Shown: positions 47,107 to 56,148 of the stretch, one piece after another
Layout of the letters: each line of letters starts with the position of its first letter
Numbering within the stretch: position 1 is the stretch's first letter
Source: Paracoccus aestuarii
GTDB taxonomy: Bacteria; Pseudomonadota; Alphaproteobacteria; Rhodobacterales; Rhodobacteraceae
Reading direction: 5' to 3'
Length of the DNA stretch: 64,000 nt
NCBI RefSeq assembly: GCF_028553885.1
Contig: NZ_CP067170.1
Span: forward strand, 1-64,000
Position numbers and translations under genes: made by a program
The notes under the pieces: generated by a model
Database searches by the model: none
Seen by the model: only the letters and a program-made list of their open reading frames with translations
What the model was told of the DNA's origin: nothing

Positions 47107-48623
47107 CCTTGGGCTTCCTTGCGATGGAACAGGCTGCGGGCGCGCTCGCGGATCCGGGGGCCGTCGAAGCGGGCGAAATTCTCCATGATGCGGGCGCGTT
47201 CCTCGCGCTGGCGTTCGTGCAGCACGGCGATCAGCGCGCCGATGCTCTGCGCCAGGACCAGGTCGCGCCGGTCGCCCGAGGGCGCCTGGCGGTCCATGAA
47301 GTCGCGCAGGAAATCCTGCTGGACGGAATAGTCGTTGAAGAGCCCCAGATTGTCCTGCAGCCGCTTGAGCGGTTTCAGCACCGGCTTCAGCGCGGAGGCG
47401 GGGACCAGGGGGGCGAAGAACTCCATCAGATAGCGCAGCTTCTTGCAGGCGATGCGCAGCGCGTGGACCTGTTCGTCGGGCGTGTCGGCATCGATCGCGC
47501 GGGCGATGCGGCAGACCTTGCGATAGCGTTTCCAGATCAGCCCGCGCGCGTAATCGCCCACCGCGTCATCGGCCAGCGGACCCTTGGGCGGGCCTGCGGC
47601 CAGGGCCGCCTGCAGATCCGTCATCTGCGTGCGATAGGGCGCCGCGCGCAGGTGGCGGGCCATCCGGCGATGCGCCGCGCGGCGGTCCTTTTCCAAGGCG
47701 CAGAACATCAGATCCAGCCCCTCGTGCAGGCTGGCGGGCAGCATGGCGAAGTAATCCTCCCGCGCCAGCAGATAGACGTCCAGGTCGCGCAGCCGCCCCG
47801 TGGGCGCCATCAGCCCGGATGCGGCGGCCTTCAGCCCGGCCGTGGCATCATCGGCATAGACGCCCCGGAACAGGCTGAGGACCGATCGGACCTTGCGCAG
47901 CGCCACGCGGTAGTCATGCAGGAATTCGGTGTCGTGATCGGCGATGATCCCATCCTCGTTCCGCCGCGCGACATCCAGATAGGTGGCGATGATGTCAGTG
48001 GCGACGCGCCAGGCGGGGTCGTCTTCGGCCACGGGGATGTCGGGCTTGGCGACATAGGGTTCGCCCGGGGGCATCAGCATCCGCGACCAAGCCCCGGGCG
48101 CGGCATCGGCGGCGCCCTGCAGATGGTCGCGCAGCCTGTCCAGCGCGCCGTCATAGCCGCGCAGGCCCTGCAGCGCCGCGACCGTCAGGGCCGGGCCGCC
48201 GTCATCCGGGCGCAGCGTAGTCAGCCGGGCGCGCACGCGGGTCTTGCCCTCGTCATCGGTCACCGCCAGGTCGCGGCGGCCCAGCCTGCCCGATGCCCCC
48301 GCCAGCAGGCTGCGCAGCGGCGGCACATGGCCAAGCGCGGCCTTGACCGGCCCGTCGTCCAGATCGGCCACAAATCGTTCCGCCCGGCCCGCATCCTGCG
48401 TCAGCATCCCCCGTTCGGGGTCCAGCAGCGTCAGCGCCGCATCGTCCCGGATCAGCAGCTGGCCCGCATCGCGCAGCGTGCCCAGGTGATCGTCCAGCAG
48501 CGCAAAGCCGCATTCGGCCTCGGCCGCGCCGATGGCGATGTCCCAATCCCCGAGGCGCGGGCCCAGCCCCGCGTCGCCGAGCGCGCCGGGCAGGACCAGG
48601 ATGGTCGATGGGGCAGTGGTCAT
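47103..48623 (-). CDS. CHAD-domain protein with degenerate CYTH-like N-terminus
   Basis: A 506-residue protein. The C-terminal CHAD domain (about residues 210-500) is a helical bundle rich in conserved His and basic residues: HDYRVALRKVRSVLSLFRGVY, LRDLDVYLL, EQVHALRIACKKLRYLMEFF, LQDNLGLFNDYSVQQDF. CHAD domains bind polyphosphate and target proteins to polyphosphate granules. The first 200 residues (AECGFALLDDHLGTLRDAGQ...) recall CYTH but lack the ExExK motif. It overlaps the RHH gene start and the ParA gene by ATGA, so expression is coupled. Confidence 0.87.
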   Translation of the reverse strand: MTTAPSTILVLPGALGDAGLGPRLGDWDIAIGAAEAECGFALLDDHLGTLRDAGQLLIRDDAALTLLDPERGMLTQDAGRAERFVADLDDGPVKAALGHVPPLRSLLAGASGRLGRRDLAVTDDEGKTRVRARLTTLRPDDGGPALTVAALQGLRGYDGALDRLRDHLQGAADAAPGAWSRMLMPPGEPYVAKPDIPVAEDDPAWRVATDIIATYLDVARRNEDGIIADHDTEFLHDYRVALRKVRSVLSLFRGVYADDATAGLKAAASGLMAPTGRLRDLDVYLLAREDYFAMLPASLHEGLDLMFCALEKDRRAAHRRMARHLRAAPYRTQMTDLQAALAAGPPKGPLADDAVGDYARGLIWKRYRKVCRIARAIDADTPDEQVHALRIACKKLRYLMEFFAPLVPASALKPVLKPLKRLQDNLGLFNDYSVQQDFLRDFMDRQAPSGDRRDLVLAQSIGALIAVLHERQREERARIMENFARFDGPRIRERARSLFHRKEAQG

Positions 48624-48808
48624 GATTTTCGGGTTCCCGTCTTCTTCAGATAGCCGTCCACCAGGTCCTCGATGATCTTCTGCACGCTGGTATCGTCCTC
48701 GATCGCCCGGGTCTTCAGCGCCTTCAGCGTCTTGCGCGGCAGCCGCAGCGACGTGTTCACCTTCTTGGCGTCGTCGCCCTTGGGGCCTGCATCCTTGCTT
48801 TTGGGCAT
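48620..48808 (-). CDS. small ribbon-helix-helix-like protein, first gene of CHAD operon
   Basis: A 62-residue basic protein with a disordered start (MPKSKDAGPKGDDAKK) and an RHH-like core: VNTSLRLPRKTLKALKTRAIEDDTSVQKIIEDLVDGYLKK, where NTSLRLPRK is the beta strand and two helices follow. It may be an autoregulator of the operon or the adaptor partner of the ParA ATPase, since many ParA systems use RHH partners. ATG 48808 is preferred; an in-frame GTG lies at 48817. It overlaps the CHAD start by 4 bp. Operator-like repeats lie upstream at 48828-48848. Confidence 0.7.
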   Translation of the reverse strand: MPKSKDAGPKGDDAKKVNTSLRLPRKTLKALKTRAIEDDTSVQKIIEDLVDGYLKKTGTRKS

Positions 48809-48827
48809 CGTCCGCACCTGGTCGTTG

Positions 48828-48848
48828 TGACGTCATGATGTCGTGACG
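48828..48848. promoter_or_regulatory. possible RHH operator
   Basis: TGACG occurs twice around a TCATGA palindrome within 21 bp, just upstream of the RHH gene and in the divergent region with the BCCT transporter. RHH proteins commonly bind such tandem short sites. Weak, by eye only. Confidence 0.25.
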
Positions 48849-49028
48849 CACCCCCCCGCGCAAGGGGGATGCGCGGGCCGCGGATCCGAACGGGCCCGAC
48901 GGGTGTTCAGTCGTTGCCCAAGGACCCTGCGACCGCGCGAAACCGCCATGTCGGGCCCGGGCCCGGCATCCGCCCCCGCGGGCCTGCCGGACTGGATTTC
49001 ATGGCGGAAACAGCAAGGGACAATTCAG

Positions 49029-50750
49029 GTGGCCAATGACGACAAGATCGGTCCTCCCCTGACGGAGCTGGACATCAACACCACCACGGGTGGATTCTAT
49101 AACGGGTTTTCGGTCGCGGTGACGGTGCCGGCCAAGATCATCATCTCGGTCATCGTGGTCTGGGCGATCTTCTGGCCGATCCAGTCGGGGGCCATCCTGA
49201 ACGGGCTGAACAGCCTGATCCTGCAGAACTTCGCGGCCTGGTACATCTGGGTCGTGGCCTTCTTCATCGTCATCTGCCTGGGACTGGCGCTGTGGCCCGC
49301 CGCGGCGCGCCTGAACCTGGGGCTGGAGGGCGAGGGCCCGGAATTCACGCGCTTCTCCTGGTTCTCGATGATGTTCGGGGCGGGGATCGGGGTCGGCATG
49401 CTGACCTGGGCCGTGGCCGAGCCGGTGACCCATTTCGAAAGCAACCCCGAAACGATCATGGGCCTGACGACCGCGGGCGGGGCCGACAACGTCGCCATGG
49501 CCTTCAAGTGGTCCTTCCTGCATTGGGGCTTCAGCGCTTGGGCCTGCTATGCGATCTGCGGGCTGTCGCTGGCCTATTTCAGCTATCGCCGCGGGCTGCC
49601 GCTGACGATCCGCTCGGGGCTGACGCCGCTTTTCGGCCAGCGGCTGGCGGGGCCCTTGGGCCATGTCATCGACATCGTGGCGGTGGTGGCCACCATCCTG
49701 GGCGTCGCCCGGACCCTGGGCTTCGGGGTGGACCAGCTGGTCGCGGGGCTGACGCGGATCGGGTTTTCCGGCCTGATCGACGCGGATGGCGGGGCGACCA
49801 CCATGGGCATCATCGTGGCGCTGGCGGTCATCATGGGCCTGTCCACCCTGTCGGCCCTGTCGGGCGTGGGGCGCGGCATCAAGTGGCTGTCGAACCTAAA
49901 CATGGGCCTGTCGATCGTTCTGCTGGGATTCCTGATGATCTTCGGTGCGACCTGGTTCGGGCTGAACGCCATGGCCACGGGCCTGTGGCATTACGTCATC
50001 AACCTGCCGCAGATGAGCGTCAACGTCTTCCGCTCGGACGGGATCGAGGGGTCCCAGGATTTCCTGCTGGCGCAGTGGCAGGGCTGGTGGCCGGTCTTCT
50101 ACTGGGCGTGGTGGATCGCCTTCGCGCCCTTTGTGGGGCTGTTCCTGGCGCGGATCTCGCGCGGGCGGACGGTGCGGGAATTCGTGCTGGGCGCGCTGAT
50201 CGTGCCGGCGCTGATGTGCTTCGTGTGGTTTTCCTGGGCGGGCGGCACCGCCATCGACCTGGAGCTGAACGGCGGCGCGAACGGCGTCATCTTCGACGCG
50301 GCCAATGGTGACAAGATCTTTGCCATGACCGAATTCATGCTGGCGCCCGTCGCGACATGGCTGTCCTGGAGCATGGCGGTCCTGATCGTGGTGCTGCTGC
50401 TGACCTTCCTGGTCACCTCGGCCGATTCCGCGGTGCTGATCGTAAACACGATCAACGCGGCCGGGGACGAGGGGCCGAAGGCTCAGCCCCATGTGCTGTT
50501 CTGGGGCGTGGCCTTGGCGATGGTCGTGGCGGGGCTGCTGATCTCGGGCGGCACGACGGCGATCCAGACGGCAATGGTGATCGGCGCGCTGCCCTTTTCC
50601 GCGGTGATGGCGCTGATGGCGGTGGCGCTGGTCAAGGCGATCTTCAACGATACGCGGCGCGAACGGGCGGGTGTGCCCAGCACCCATGACAAGATCGACG
50701 GCGCGACCCCGGCCAACCCGCCCTCCGGGCTGGGAACGCCCGCGGAGTGA
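49029..50750 (+). CDS. BCCT-family betaine/choline/carnitine transporter
   Basis: A 573-residue secondary transporter with about twelve membrane segments. The signature around GLGLALWPAAARLNLGLEGEGPEF, FSWFSMMFGAGIGVGMLTWAVAEP and the substrate-box HWGFSAWACYAICGLSLAYFSYR is BCCT-specific; a typical FVTSADSAVLIVNTI follows later. It takes up betaine, choline or related trimethylammonium compounds by Na+ or H+ symport. GTG 49029 (VANDDKIGPPLTELD) has AAGGGA 8 bp upstream and matches the usual family start; ATG 48948 upstream is an alternative. It may feed the dimethylglycine pathway encoded at 42887. Confidence 0.9.
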   Translation: MANDDKIGPPLTELDINTTTGGFYNGFSVAVTVPAKIIISVIVVWAIFWPIQSGAILNGLNSLILQNFAAWYIWVVAFFIVICLGLALWPAAARLNLGLEGEGPEFTRFSWFSMMFGAGIGVGMLTWAVAEPVTHFESNPETIMGLTTAGGADNVAMAFKWSFLHWGFSAWACYAICGLSLAYFSYRRGLPLTIRSGLTPLFGQRLAGPLGHVIDIVAVVATILGVARTLGFGVDQLVAGLTRIGFSGLIDADGGATTMGIIVALAVIMGLSTLSALSGVGRGIKWLSNLNMGLSIVLLGFLMIFGATWFGLNAMATGLWHYVINLPQMSVNVFRSDGIEGSQDFLLAQWQGWWPVFYWAWWIAFAPFVGLFLARISRGRTVREFVLGALIVPALMCFVWFSWAGGTAIDLELNGGANGVIFDAANGDKIFAMTEFMLAPVATWLSWSMAVLIVVLLLTFLVTSADSAVLIVNTINAAGDEGPKAQPHVLFWGVALAMVVAGLLISGGTTAIQTAMVIGALPFSAVMALMAVALVKAIFNDTRRERAGVPSTHDKIDGATPANPPSGLGTPAE

Positions 50751-50760
50751 CATGCGAAGG

Positions 50761-50782
50761 GGGCCCGGCCGCGGCCGGGCCC
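50761..50782. terminator. bidirectional GC palindrome between convergent genes
   Basis: A perfect 22-bp palindrome (GGGCCCGGCCG and its complement) lies in the 39-bp gap between the BCCT and aldehyde dehydrogenase stop codons. No U-run, but the position and symmetry fit a shared terminator. Confidence 0.6.
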
Positions 50783-50789
50783 GCCGCTC

Positions 50790-52163
50790 TCAGGGCAGGA
50801 AGATCGCCTTCACATTGACGAATTCCTTCATGCCGAAGCCGCCATGTTCGCGGCCATAGCCCGAATCCTTGACCCCGCCGAAGGGCATGTTCGGATCCGC
50901 CGCCCCGAAGGAGTTGATCCGCACCATCCCCGTGTCGAAATGGTCGCGCGCCAAGCGCAGGGCGCGATCCTCGTCCTTGCAGAAGATGCCACCGCCCAGG
51001 CCATAGCGGCTGTCATTGGCGATGCGCATCGCGTCCTCGTCATCCTTGGCGCGGATGATCGCGGCGACGGGGCCGAAGATCTCGTCATCATAGGCGGGCA
51101 TGCCGGGCACCACATCGGCCAGCACCGTCGCGGGGTAATAGGCCCCCCGGCGGTCGGGCAACGTGCCGCCGCAGAGGATCCGCGCGCCCTTGGCGAGGCT
51201 GTCCTCGACCTGCTTGGCCACGGTGTCGCGCTGGTCGTCGCTGGACAGCGGGCCCAGCTGGGTGTCGTCATCGGTCGGATCGCCCATCACGATGGCCTGC
51301 ATCTGATCGACATAGGCCGCGACGAAGGCGTCATAGACGGCATCCGTCACCACAAAGCGCTTGGCCGAGACGCAGGTCTGCCCATTGTTGTAGAGCCGCC
51401 CCATGACCGAGAACTTCACCGCCGTCTCGACATCGGCATCCGACAGGACCAGATAGGCGTCGTTCGAGCCCAGCTCCAGCACGGTCTTCTTCAGCGCCTT
51501 GCCTGCGACGGCGGCCACATGGCGGCCCGCATCGTCGCTGCCCGTCAGGGTGACGCCGCGCACCAGGGGATGGGCGATCAGGCGGTCGCTGACATCGTGG
51601 TCGATCACGATGACCTGGAACAGGTCCTCGGGCAGGCCCGCCTCGATGCACAGCTCGCGCAGGCGCAGCCCGCTGCCGGTGCAGATCGCGGCATGTTTCA
51701 GCACGCAGGCATTGCCCGCCATCAGGTTCGCCGCCAGCACCCGCACCGGCTGATAGAGCGGGAAGTTCCAGGGCTGGATCGAATAGATCACGCCGATCGG
51801 GCAATGGCTGACCACCCCGCGCGATCCTTTGCCATGGCTGCGTTCCTCATCGGCCAAGACCTCGGGGCCGGTCTTGGCGGTGTAATCCAGGATGGCGGCG
51901 CAGATCTCGACCTCGGTCAGGCCGTCCTTCAACAGCTTGCCCGTCTCGCGCGTCATCAGCGCGGCCAGGTCCTCGGCATCGCGGCGCAGGATTTCGGCCA
52001 GGCGGGTCAGAATGGGGGCGCGGTCGGCATGGGACAGCAGGCGCCAGTCCTGAAAGGCCGCATGGGCGGCCTCGACCTTGGCGATGGCCTCGGCCTCGGT
52101 CATCAGGGGATAGGTCGCGATGGTCTGGCCTGTCGCGGGATTGGTGGTGGTGATCGTGGACAT
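50790..52163 (-). CDS. NAD(P)-dependent aldehyde dehydrogenase, succinate-semialdehyde type
   Basis: A 457-residue ALDH. The general-base Glu is in TVLELGSNDAYLVLSDADVE and the nucleophilic Cys in NNGQTCVSAKRFVV; GVIYSIQPWNFPLYQPVR and DEIFGPVAAIIRA are further landmarks. ELGSND and NNGQTCVSAKR match the Sad/YneI (short, about 455-residue) succinate-semialdehyde dehydrogenases rather than the 490-residue GabD type. ATG 52163 begins MSTITTTNPATGQ, the normal family start. An EcfG-like promoter with a 17-bp spacer precedes it, placing it among stress-regulated genes. Confidence 0.88.
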   Translation of the reverse strand: MSTITTTNPATGQTIATYPLMTEAEAIAKVEAAHAAFQDWRLLSHADRAPILTRLAEILRRDAEDLAALMTRETGKLLKDGLTEVEICAAILDYTAKTGPEVLADEERSHGKGSRGVVSHCPIGVIYSIQPWNFPLYQPVRVLAANLMAGNACVLKHAAICTGSGLRLRELCIEAGLPEDLFQVIVIDHDVSDRLIAHPLVRGVTLTGSDDAGRHVAAVAGKALKKTVLELGSNDAYLVLSDADVETAVKFSVMGRLYNNGQTCVSAKRFVVTDAVYDAFVAAYVDQMQAIVMGDPTDDDTQLGPLSSDDQRDTVAKQVEDSLAKGARILCGGTLPDRRGAYYPATVLADVVPGMPAYDDEIFGPVAAIIRAKDDEDAMRIANDSRYGLGGGIFCKDEDRALRLARDHFDTGMVRINSFGAADPNMPFGGVKDSGYGREHGGFGMKEFVNVKAIFLP

Positions 52164-52194
52164 GCGGGCTCCGGTTTCGGTGTCTGGCAAGGCC

Positions 52195-52220
52195 AACCGG
52201 GCGGGTTCGCCCAAGGTTCC
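52195..52220 (-). promoter_or_regulatory. EcfG-type promoter upstream of aldehyde dehydrogenase
   Basis: On the minus strand GGAAC (52220-52216), 17-bp spacer, GGTT (52198-52195), 31 bp before the ATG at 52163. Confidence 0.6.
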
Positions 52221-52314
52221 TGCCCGGGCGATGACAGTCGTTTGATCCATGCCAAGGCGGCGCGCCCCGGACGGTGCCAGCATCGCGCCCTGACCACAGC
52301 CGAAGGACGCGCCC

Positions 52315-53989
52315 ATGGACCCGACATCCGCCCTGATTTTTCCCGAGATCGCCCTGCTGATCCTGCTGGCGGCGGGGGTGGGATTTCTGGGCCTAATGCT
52401 GCGCCAGCCCTTGGTCGTGGCCTTCATCGCGGTGGGGGTGCTGGCGGGGCCGGATGCCTTGGGGCTGGTCTCCTCGACCGATTTCATCGACACGCTCAGC
52501 AAGATCTCGATCGCGGTGCTGCTGTTTCTGGTGGGGCTGAAGCTGGATGTCGGGCTGGTGCGCAGCCTGGGCCGCGTCGCGGTGGCGACCGGGCTGGGGC
52601 AGGTGGGGTTCACCGCGCTGTTCGGTTTCCTGATCTGCCTGGGGCTGGGGCTGGACCCGGTCACCGCGCTCTATGTCGCGGTGGCGCTGACCTTCTCCTC
52701 GACCATCATCATCGTCAAGCTGCTGTCCGACAAGCAGGAGATCGGCGCCCTGCACGGCCGCATCGCCCTGGGCTTCCTGATCGTGCAGGACATCTTCGTG
52801 GTGCTGGCCATGGTCACCCTGTCGGCCATCGGCGTGGGACTGGGCGATGATGCGGGGGCCTGGGGGATGTGGCGCGCGTGCTGGCGGGGGTGCGGCGATG
52901 GTGGGCGCGGTGATCCTGTTCATCCGCCACCTGGCCGATCCGTTGCTGGGCCGCATCGCCCGGTCGCCCGAGCTGATGGTCATCTTCGCGGTGGGCTGGG
53001 CCGCCAGCCTGGCCGCGCTCGGCGATGTTTTGGGCTTCGGCAAGGAGCTGGGCGGCCTGCTGGCAGGGGTGTCGCTGGCCTCGACCGAATATCGCGAGGC
53101 GATATCGTCGCGGTTGGCGGCGCTTCGCGATTTCCTGCTGCTGTTCTTCTTCATCAATTTGGGCGCGGCGCTGCCGCTGTCGACCTTGGGCGACCAGATC
53201 GGGCCGGCGCTGGTGCTGTCGCTTTTCGTGCTGATCGGCAATCCGCTGATCGTGCTGGCGATCATGGGGGCCATGGGCTATCGCCGCCGCACCGGGTTTC
53301 TGGCCGGGCTGACGGTGGCGCAGATTTCCGAATTTTCGCTGATCTTCATGGCGATGGGGGTGACGATTGGTCATGTCGGCCCGGATGCGATGGGCCTTGT
53401 GACCTTGGTCGGCTTGGTGACCATCGCACTGTCGGTCTACATGATCACCTGGTCGCACAGCCTGCTTGCGATTTGCGGGCCCTATCTGGGCATCTTCGAA
53501 CGCCGCCACCCGCATCGCGAGGTCGACGACACGGCCAGCGCCCCCGATGCGGCGGCGGTGGATTTCGTGATCTTCGGCCTGGGGCGCTATGGCTGCCGGA
53601 TCGGGACGCGGCTGCGCGACCGGGGCTTTCGCGTCCTGGGCGTGGATTTCGACCCCGAGGCCTTGGCCAATTGGCGCCGCATGGGGATGGAGGCGATCTA
53701 TGGTGACGCGACCGATCCCGATTTCGTGGCGCATCTGGACTTGGGCGGCGTGCGGGCGGTCGTCTCGGCCGTCCCGCGCGAACGCGGCGCGCTGACCGAG
53801 GCGGACCCGCAGCTGGCCCTGCTGCACGGGCTGTCGGCGGCGGGGTATCAGGGCAAGGTCTTCCTGTCGGTGCAACAGATGGCCGATGCGGCGGATCTGA
53901 TGACCCGCGGGGCCAGCGTGGTGCTGATGCCGTTCGACGACGCGGCCGATCACGCGGTCAGCCAGCTGGTCCCGGACGGGCAGGCCTGA
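52315..53989 (+). pseudogene. CPA2-family cation:proton antiporter with NAD-binding domain, frameshifted
   Basis: The first 180 codons (MDPTSALIFPEIALLILLAAGV through GLGDDAGAW) and the part after 52891 (VGAVILFIRHLADPLLGR onward) form one KefB/YbaL-like protein of about 558 residues: CPA2 membrane domain with GKELGGLLAGVSLASTEYREAI and FLAGLTVAQISEFSLIF, then a TrkA-N/RCK domain (FVIFGLGRYGCRIGTRL). The reading frame changes between them. Inserting one G in each of the five-G runs at 52862-52866 and 52886-52890 restores WGDVARVLAGGAAMVGAV, a natural family sequence. Either two sequencing errors or a genuine pseudogene. Confidence 0.8.
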
Positions 53990-53995
53990 GCCCGA

Positions 53996-55123
53996 TCAGG
54001 CGCCGGGCCGCCACAGCCGCGCATGGCCCGCATCGGGGTCGATGACGGTGAATTCGGCCGCCATGCCCGGGGTCAGCCGACCCAGATCGGGGCGGCCGAT
54101 GACGGCGGCGGGCTCGGACGTGGCCATGGCCAGCGCGCGGGCCGTCCCGCCGCCGGGCAGCGCCGCGATCAGCCCCACGGCGCGGGCCAAGGTCAGGTCG
54201 GCGCCCGCCAGCGTGCCGTCGGTTAAGGTCAACCGCCCCGCGCGGCGCAGGATGCGGCGGCCGCCCAGCTCCATCTCGGTCAGGTCGCTGCCGGCAAAGG
54301 CCATGCAGTCGCTGACCAGGAACAGCCCACGCGGCCGCGCCCGCAGCGCGACGGTCAGCGCCGCCGGATCGACATGGATGCCGTCCGCGATCAGCCCCGC
54401 CGCCGCTTCGCCCGCCAATGTCGCGCCCACGAGGCCCGGTTCGCGATGGCCCATCGGGCTCATCGCGTTGAACAGATGCGTGACGCAGCCCGCCCCCGCA
54501 TCGAAACCCGCCCGTGCCTCGGACAGGGTGCAGCCGCTATGGCCCAGGCTGACCACCGCCCCCGCCGCGCGCAGGGCGGCGATGCGGTCGGGGGTCGCGG
54601 CCTCGGGGGCCACGGTCACCATCAGGCAGGGCAGGGCGCGCGCCGCCGCGCAGAGCATCGCCAGATCCTCGTTCCCCATGGGCCGGATCAGCGCCGGATC
54701 ATGGGCGCCGTGGCGGCGCGGGTCCAGATGCGGCCCCTCCAGATGCAGGCCCAACAGGCCGGGCAGACCGCCCTGGACCGCGCGCAGGACGGTTTCGATG
54801 ACATGGCGCGTCACCTCCGGGCGATCGGTGATCAGCGTCGGCAGGATGCCCGCCACCCCTTGCGCGCGATGCGCGGCGCAGATCGCGGCCAGGCCCGCAT
54901 CGTCCATGTCCGCCCCGACCATCACCCCCGCCCCGCCATTCACCTGCAGATCCAGCAGGCCGGGCGCGATGATCGCGTCCAGATGCGCGGTGGGCGGCCC
55001 GGCCTGCGGGGCGGGGGTCAGGGCGGCCAGGCACCCGTCCTCGACGATCAGCGCCATGCCGGTCAGCAGATCGCGGCCGTCGAAGATCGCGCGGGCGGTC
55101 AGGATGTGTCGGGTGGGGGCCAT
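53996..55123 (-). CDS. nagA: N-acetylglucosamine-6-phosphate deacetylase
   Basis: A 375-residue amidohydrolase removing acetate from GlcNAc-6-phosphate. APGLLDLQVNGGAG holds the N-terminal landmark, LGLHLEGPHLDPRRHGAHDP the metal-binding Glu, SLGHSGCTLSEA a His ligand, THLFNAMSPMGHREPGLVGA the second, and LVSDCMAFAG the catalytic Asp. It overlaps the SIS-domain gene by ATGA and is the last gene of the minus-strand amino-sugar operon (kinase, GntR, SIS, nagA). Confidence 0.93.
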   Translation of the reverse strand: MAPTRHILTARAIFDGRDLLTGMALIVEDGCLAALTPAPQAGPPTAHLDAIIAPGLLDLQVNGGAGVMVGADMDDAGLAAICAAHRAQGVAGILPTLITDRPEVTRHVIETVLRAVQGGLPGLLGLHLEGPHLDPRRHGAHDPALIRPMGNEDLAMLCAAARALPCLMVTVAPEAATPDRIAALRAAGAVVSLGHSGCTLSEARAGFDAGAGCVTHLFNAMSPMGHREPGLVGATLAGEAAAGLIADGIHVDPAALTVALRARPRGLFLVSDCMAFAGSDLTEMELGGRRILRRAGRLTLTDGTLAGADLTLARAVGLIAALPGGGTARALAMATSEPAAVIGRPDLGRLTPGMAAEFTVIDPDAGHARLWRPGA

Positions 55124-56148
55124 CAGACGGTCTCCGTGACCTTGCGCAGATGCGGCGGCGTGTCGGGGTCGAAGCCGCGCCGCCGGGCCAGCGCCTCGAC
55201 GAAGCCGTAATAGGTGGCGATCAGGACCAAGGGCGCGACCAGCGGGTGCAGCCCCTCGACCACCGGCAGGCGGGTCGCGCCCTGCGCCGCGCCGCCGGTG
55301 ACGAAGACATCCGCCCCCTGCGCCGCCATGCGTTCGGCGGTGGCCAGCAGCTGCGGCAGCGCCGCGTCGCCGACCCCGAGCGCCAGGACCGGGAACTGGG
55401 CCTGCACGATGGCAGCGGGGCCGTGAAGCACCTCGGCGGCGCTGTAGGCCTCGGCATGGATGCCACAGGTCTCCTTCATCTTCAGCGACGCCTCGCAGGC
55501 GATGGCGAAGCCCGGGCCCCGCCCGAGGACGAAGGCCTGCGAGGCCCGCGCCAGCCGGTCCGACAGCGGCGACCAGTCCAAGGCCACCGCCCGGCCAAAC
55601 GCGTCCGGCAGCCCGGCCGCCGCGCGCCGCAGCGCCGCGTCGTCCCGCCATTCCGCGATCAGGGCCAGCCCGGCCAGGACCGAATTGACGAAGGTCTTGG
55701 TCGCCGCCACGCTGCGTTCCTCGCCCGCGGACAAGGGCAGGCAATGGTCGGTCGCGGCGGCCATCGGGCTGTCGGCATGGTTCGTCACGGCAAAGGTCAG
55801 CGCGCCGCCGTCGCGCGCGGCGCGCATCGCCTCGACGATATCGGGGCTTTGGCCCGATTGCGATATCCCGACCGCCGCCGCCCCCGCCAGCCGCAGCGGG
55901 CGGCCATAGATCGACGCGACCGAGGGCCCGACCGAGGCCACCGGCACCCCCGCCACCAGCTCGGCCGCGTATTTCAGATAGGTCGCGGCATGGTCCGAGG
56001 ATCCGCGCGCCACGGTGGCGATCAGATGCGGGTCGCGGTCGCGCAGCGCGGCACCCGCCCGGGCCAGGGGCGCGCGGGCCGCATCCAGGAACCGGGCCGC
56101 GGCCTCGGGGATCTCGGCCACTTCGCGCGCCATGTGGCTGGGGGTCAT
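55123..56148 (-). CDS. SIS-domain sugar-phosphate isomerase, probable glucosamine-6-P deaminase (NagB-II type)
   Basis: A 341-residue protein with two SIS domains related to the isomerase half of GlmS: TVARGSSDHAATYLKYAAE and GISQSGQSPDIVEAM in the first, LGRGPGFAIACEASLKMKETCGIHAEAYSAAEVLHGP in the second. No glutaminase domain is present, as expected of the NagB-II/AgaS-like deaminases that convert glucosamine-6-phosphate to fructose-6-phosphate. It lies between GntR and nagA with overlapping ends, completing the GlcNAc route from phosphorylation to fructose-6-phosphate. Confidence 0.87.
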   Translation of the reverse strand: MTPSHMAREVAEIPEAAARFLDAARAPLARAGAALRDRDPHLIATVARGSSDHAATYLKYAAELVAGVPVASVGPSVASIYGRPLRLAGAAAVGISQSGQSPDIVEAMRAARDGGALTFAVTNHADSPMAAATDHCLPLSAGEERSVAATKTFVNSVLAGLALIAEWRDDAALRRAAAGLPDAFGRAVALDWSPLSDRLARASQAFVLGRGPGFAIACEASLKMKETCGIHAEAYSAAEVLHGPAAIVQAQFPVLALGVGDAALPQLLATAERMAAQGADVFVTGGAAQGATRLPVVEGLHPLVAPLVLIATYYGFVEALARRRGFDPDTPPHLRKVTETV

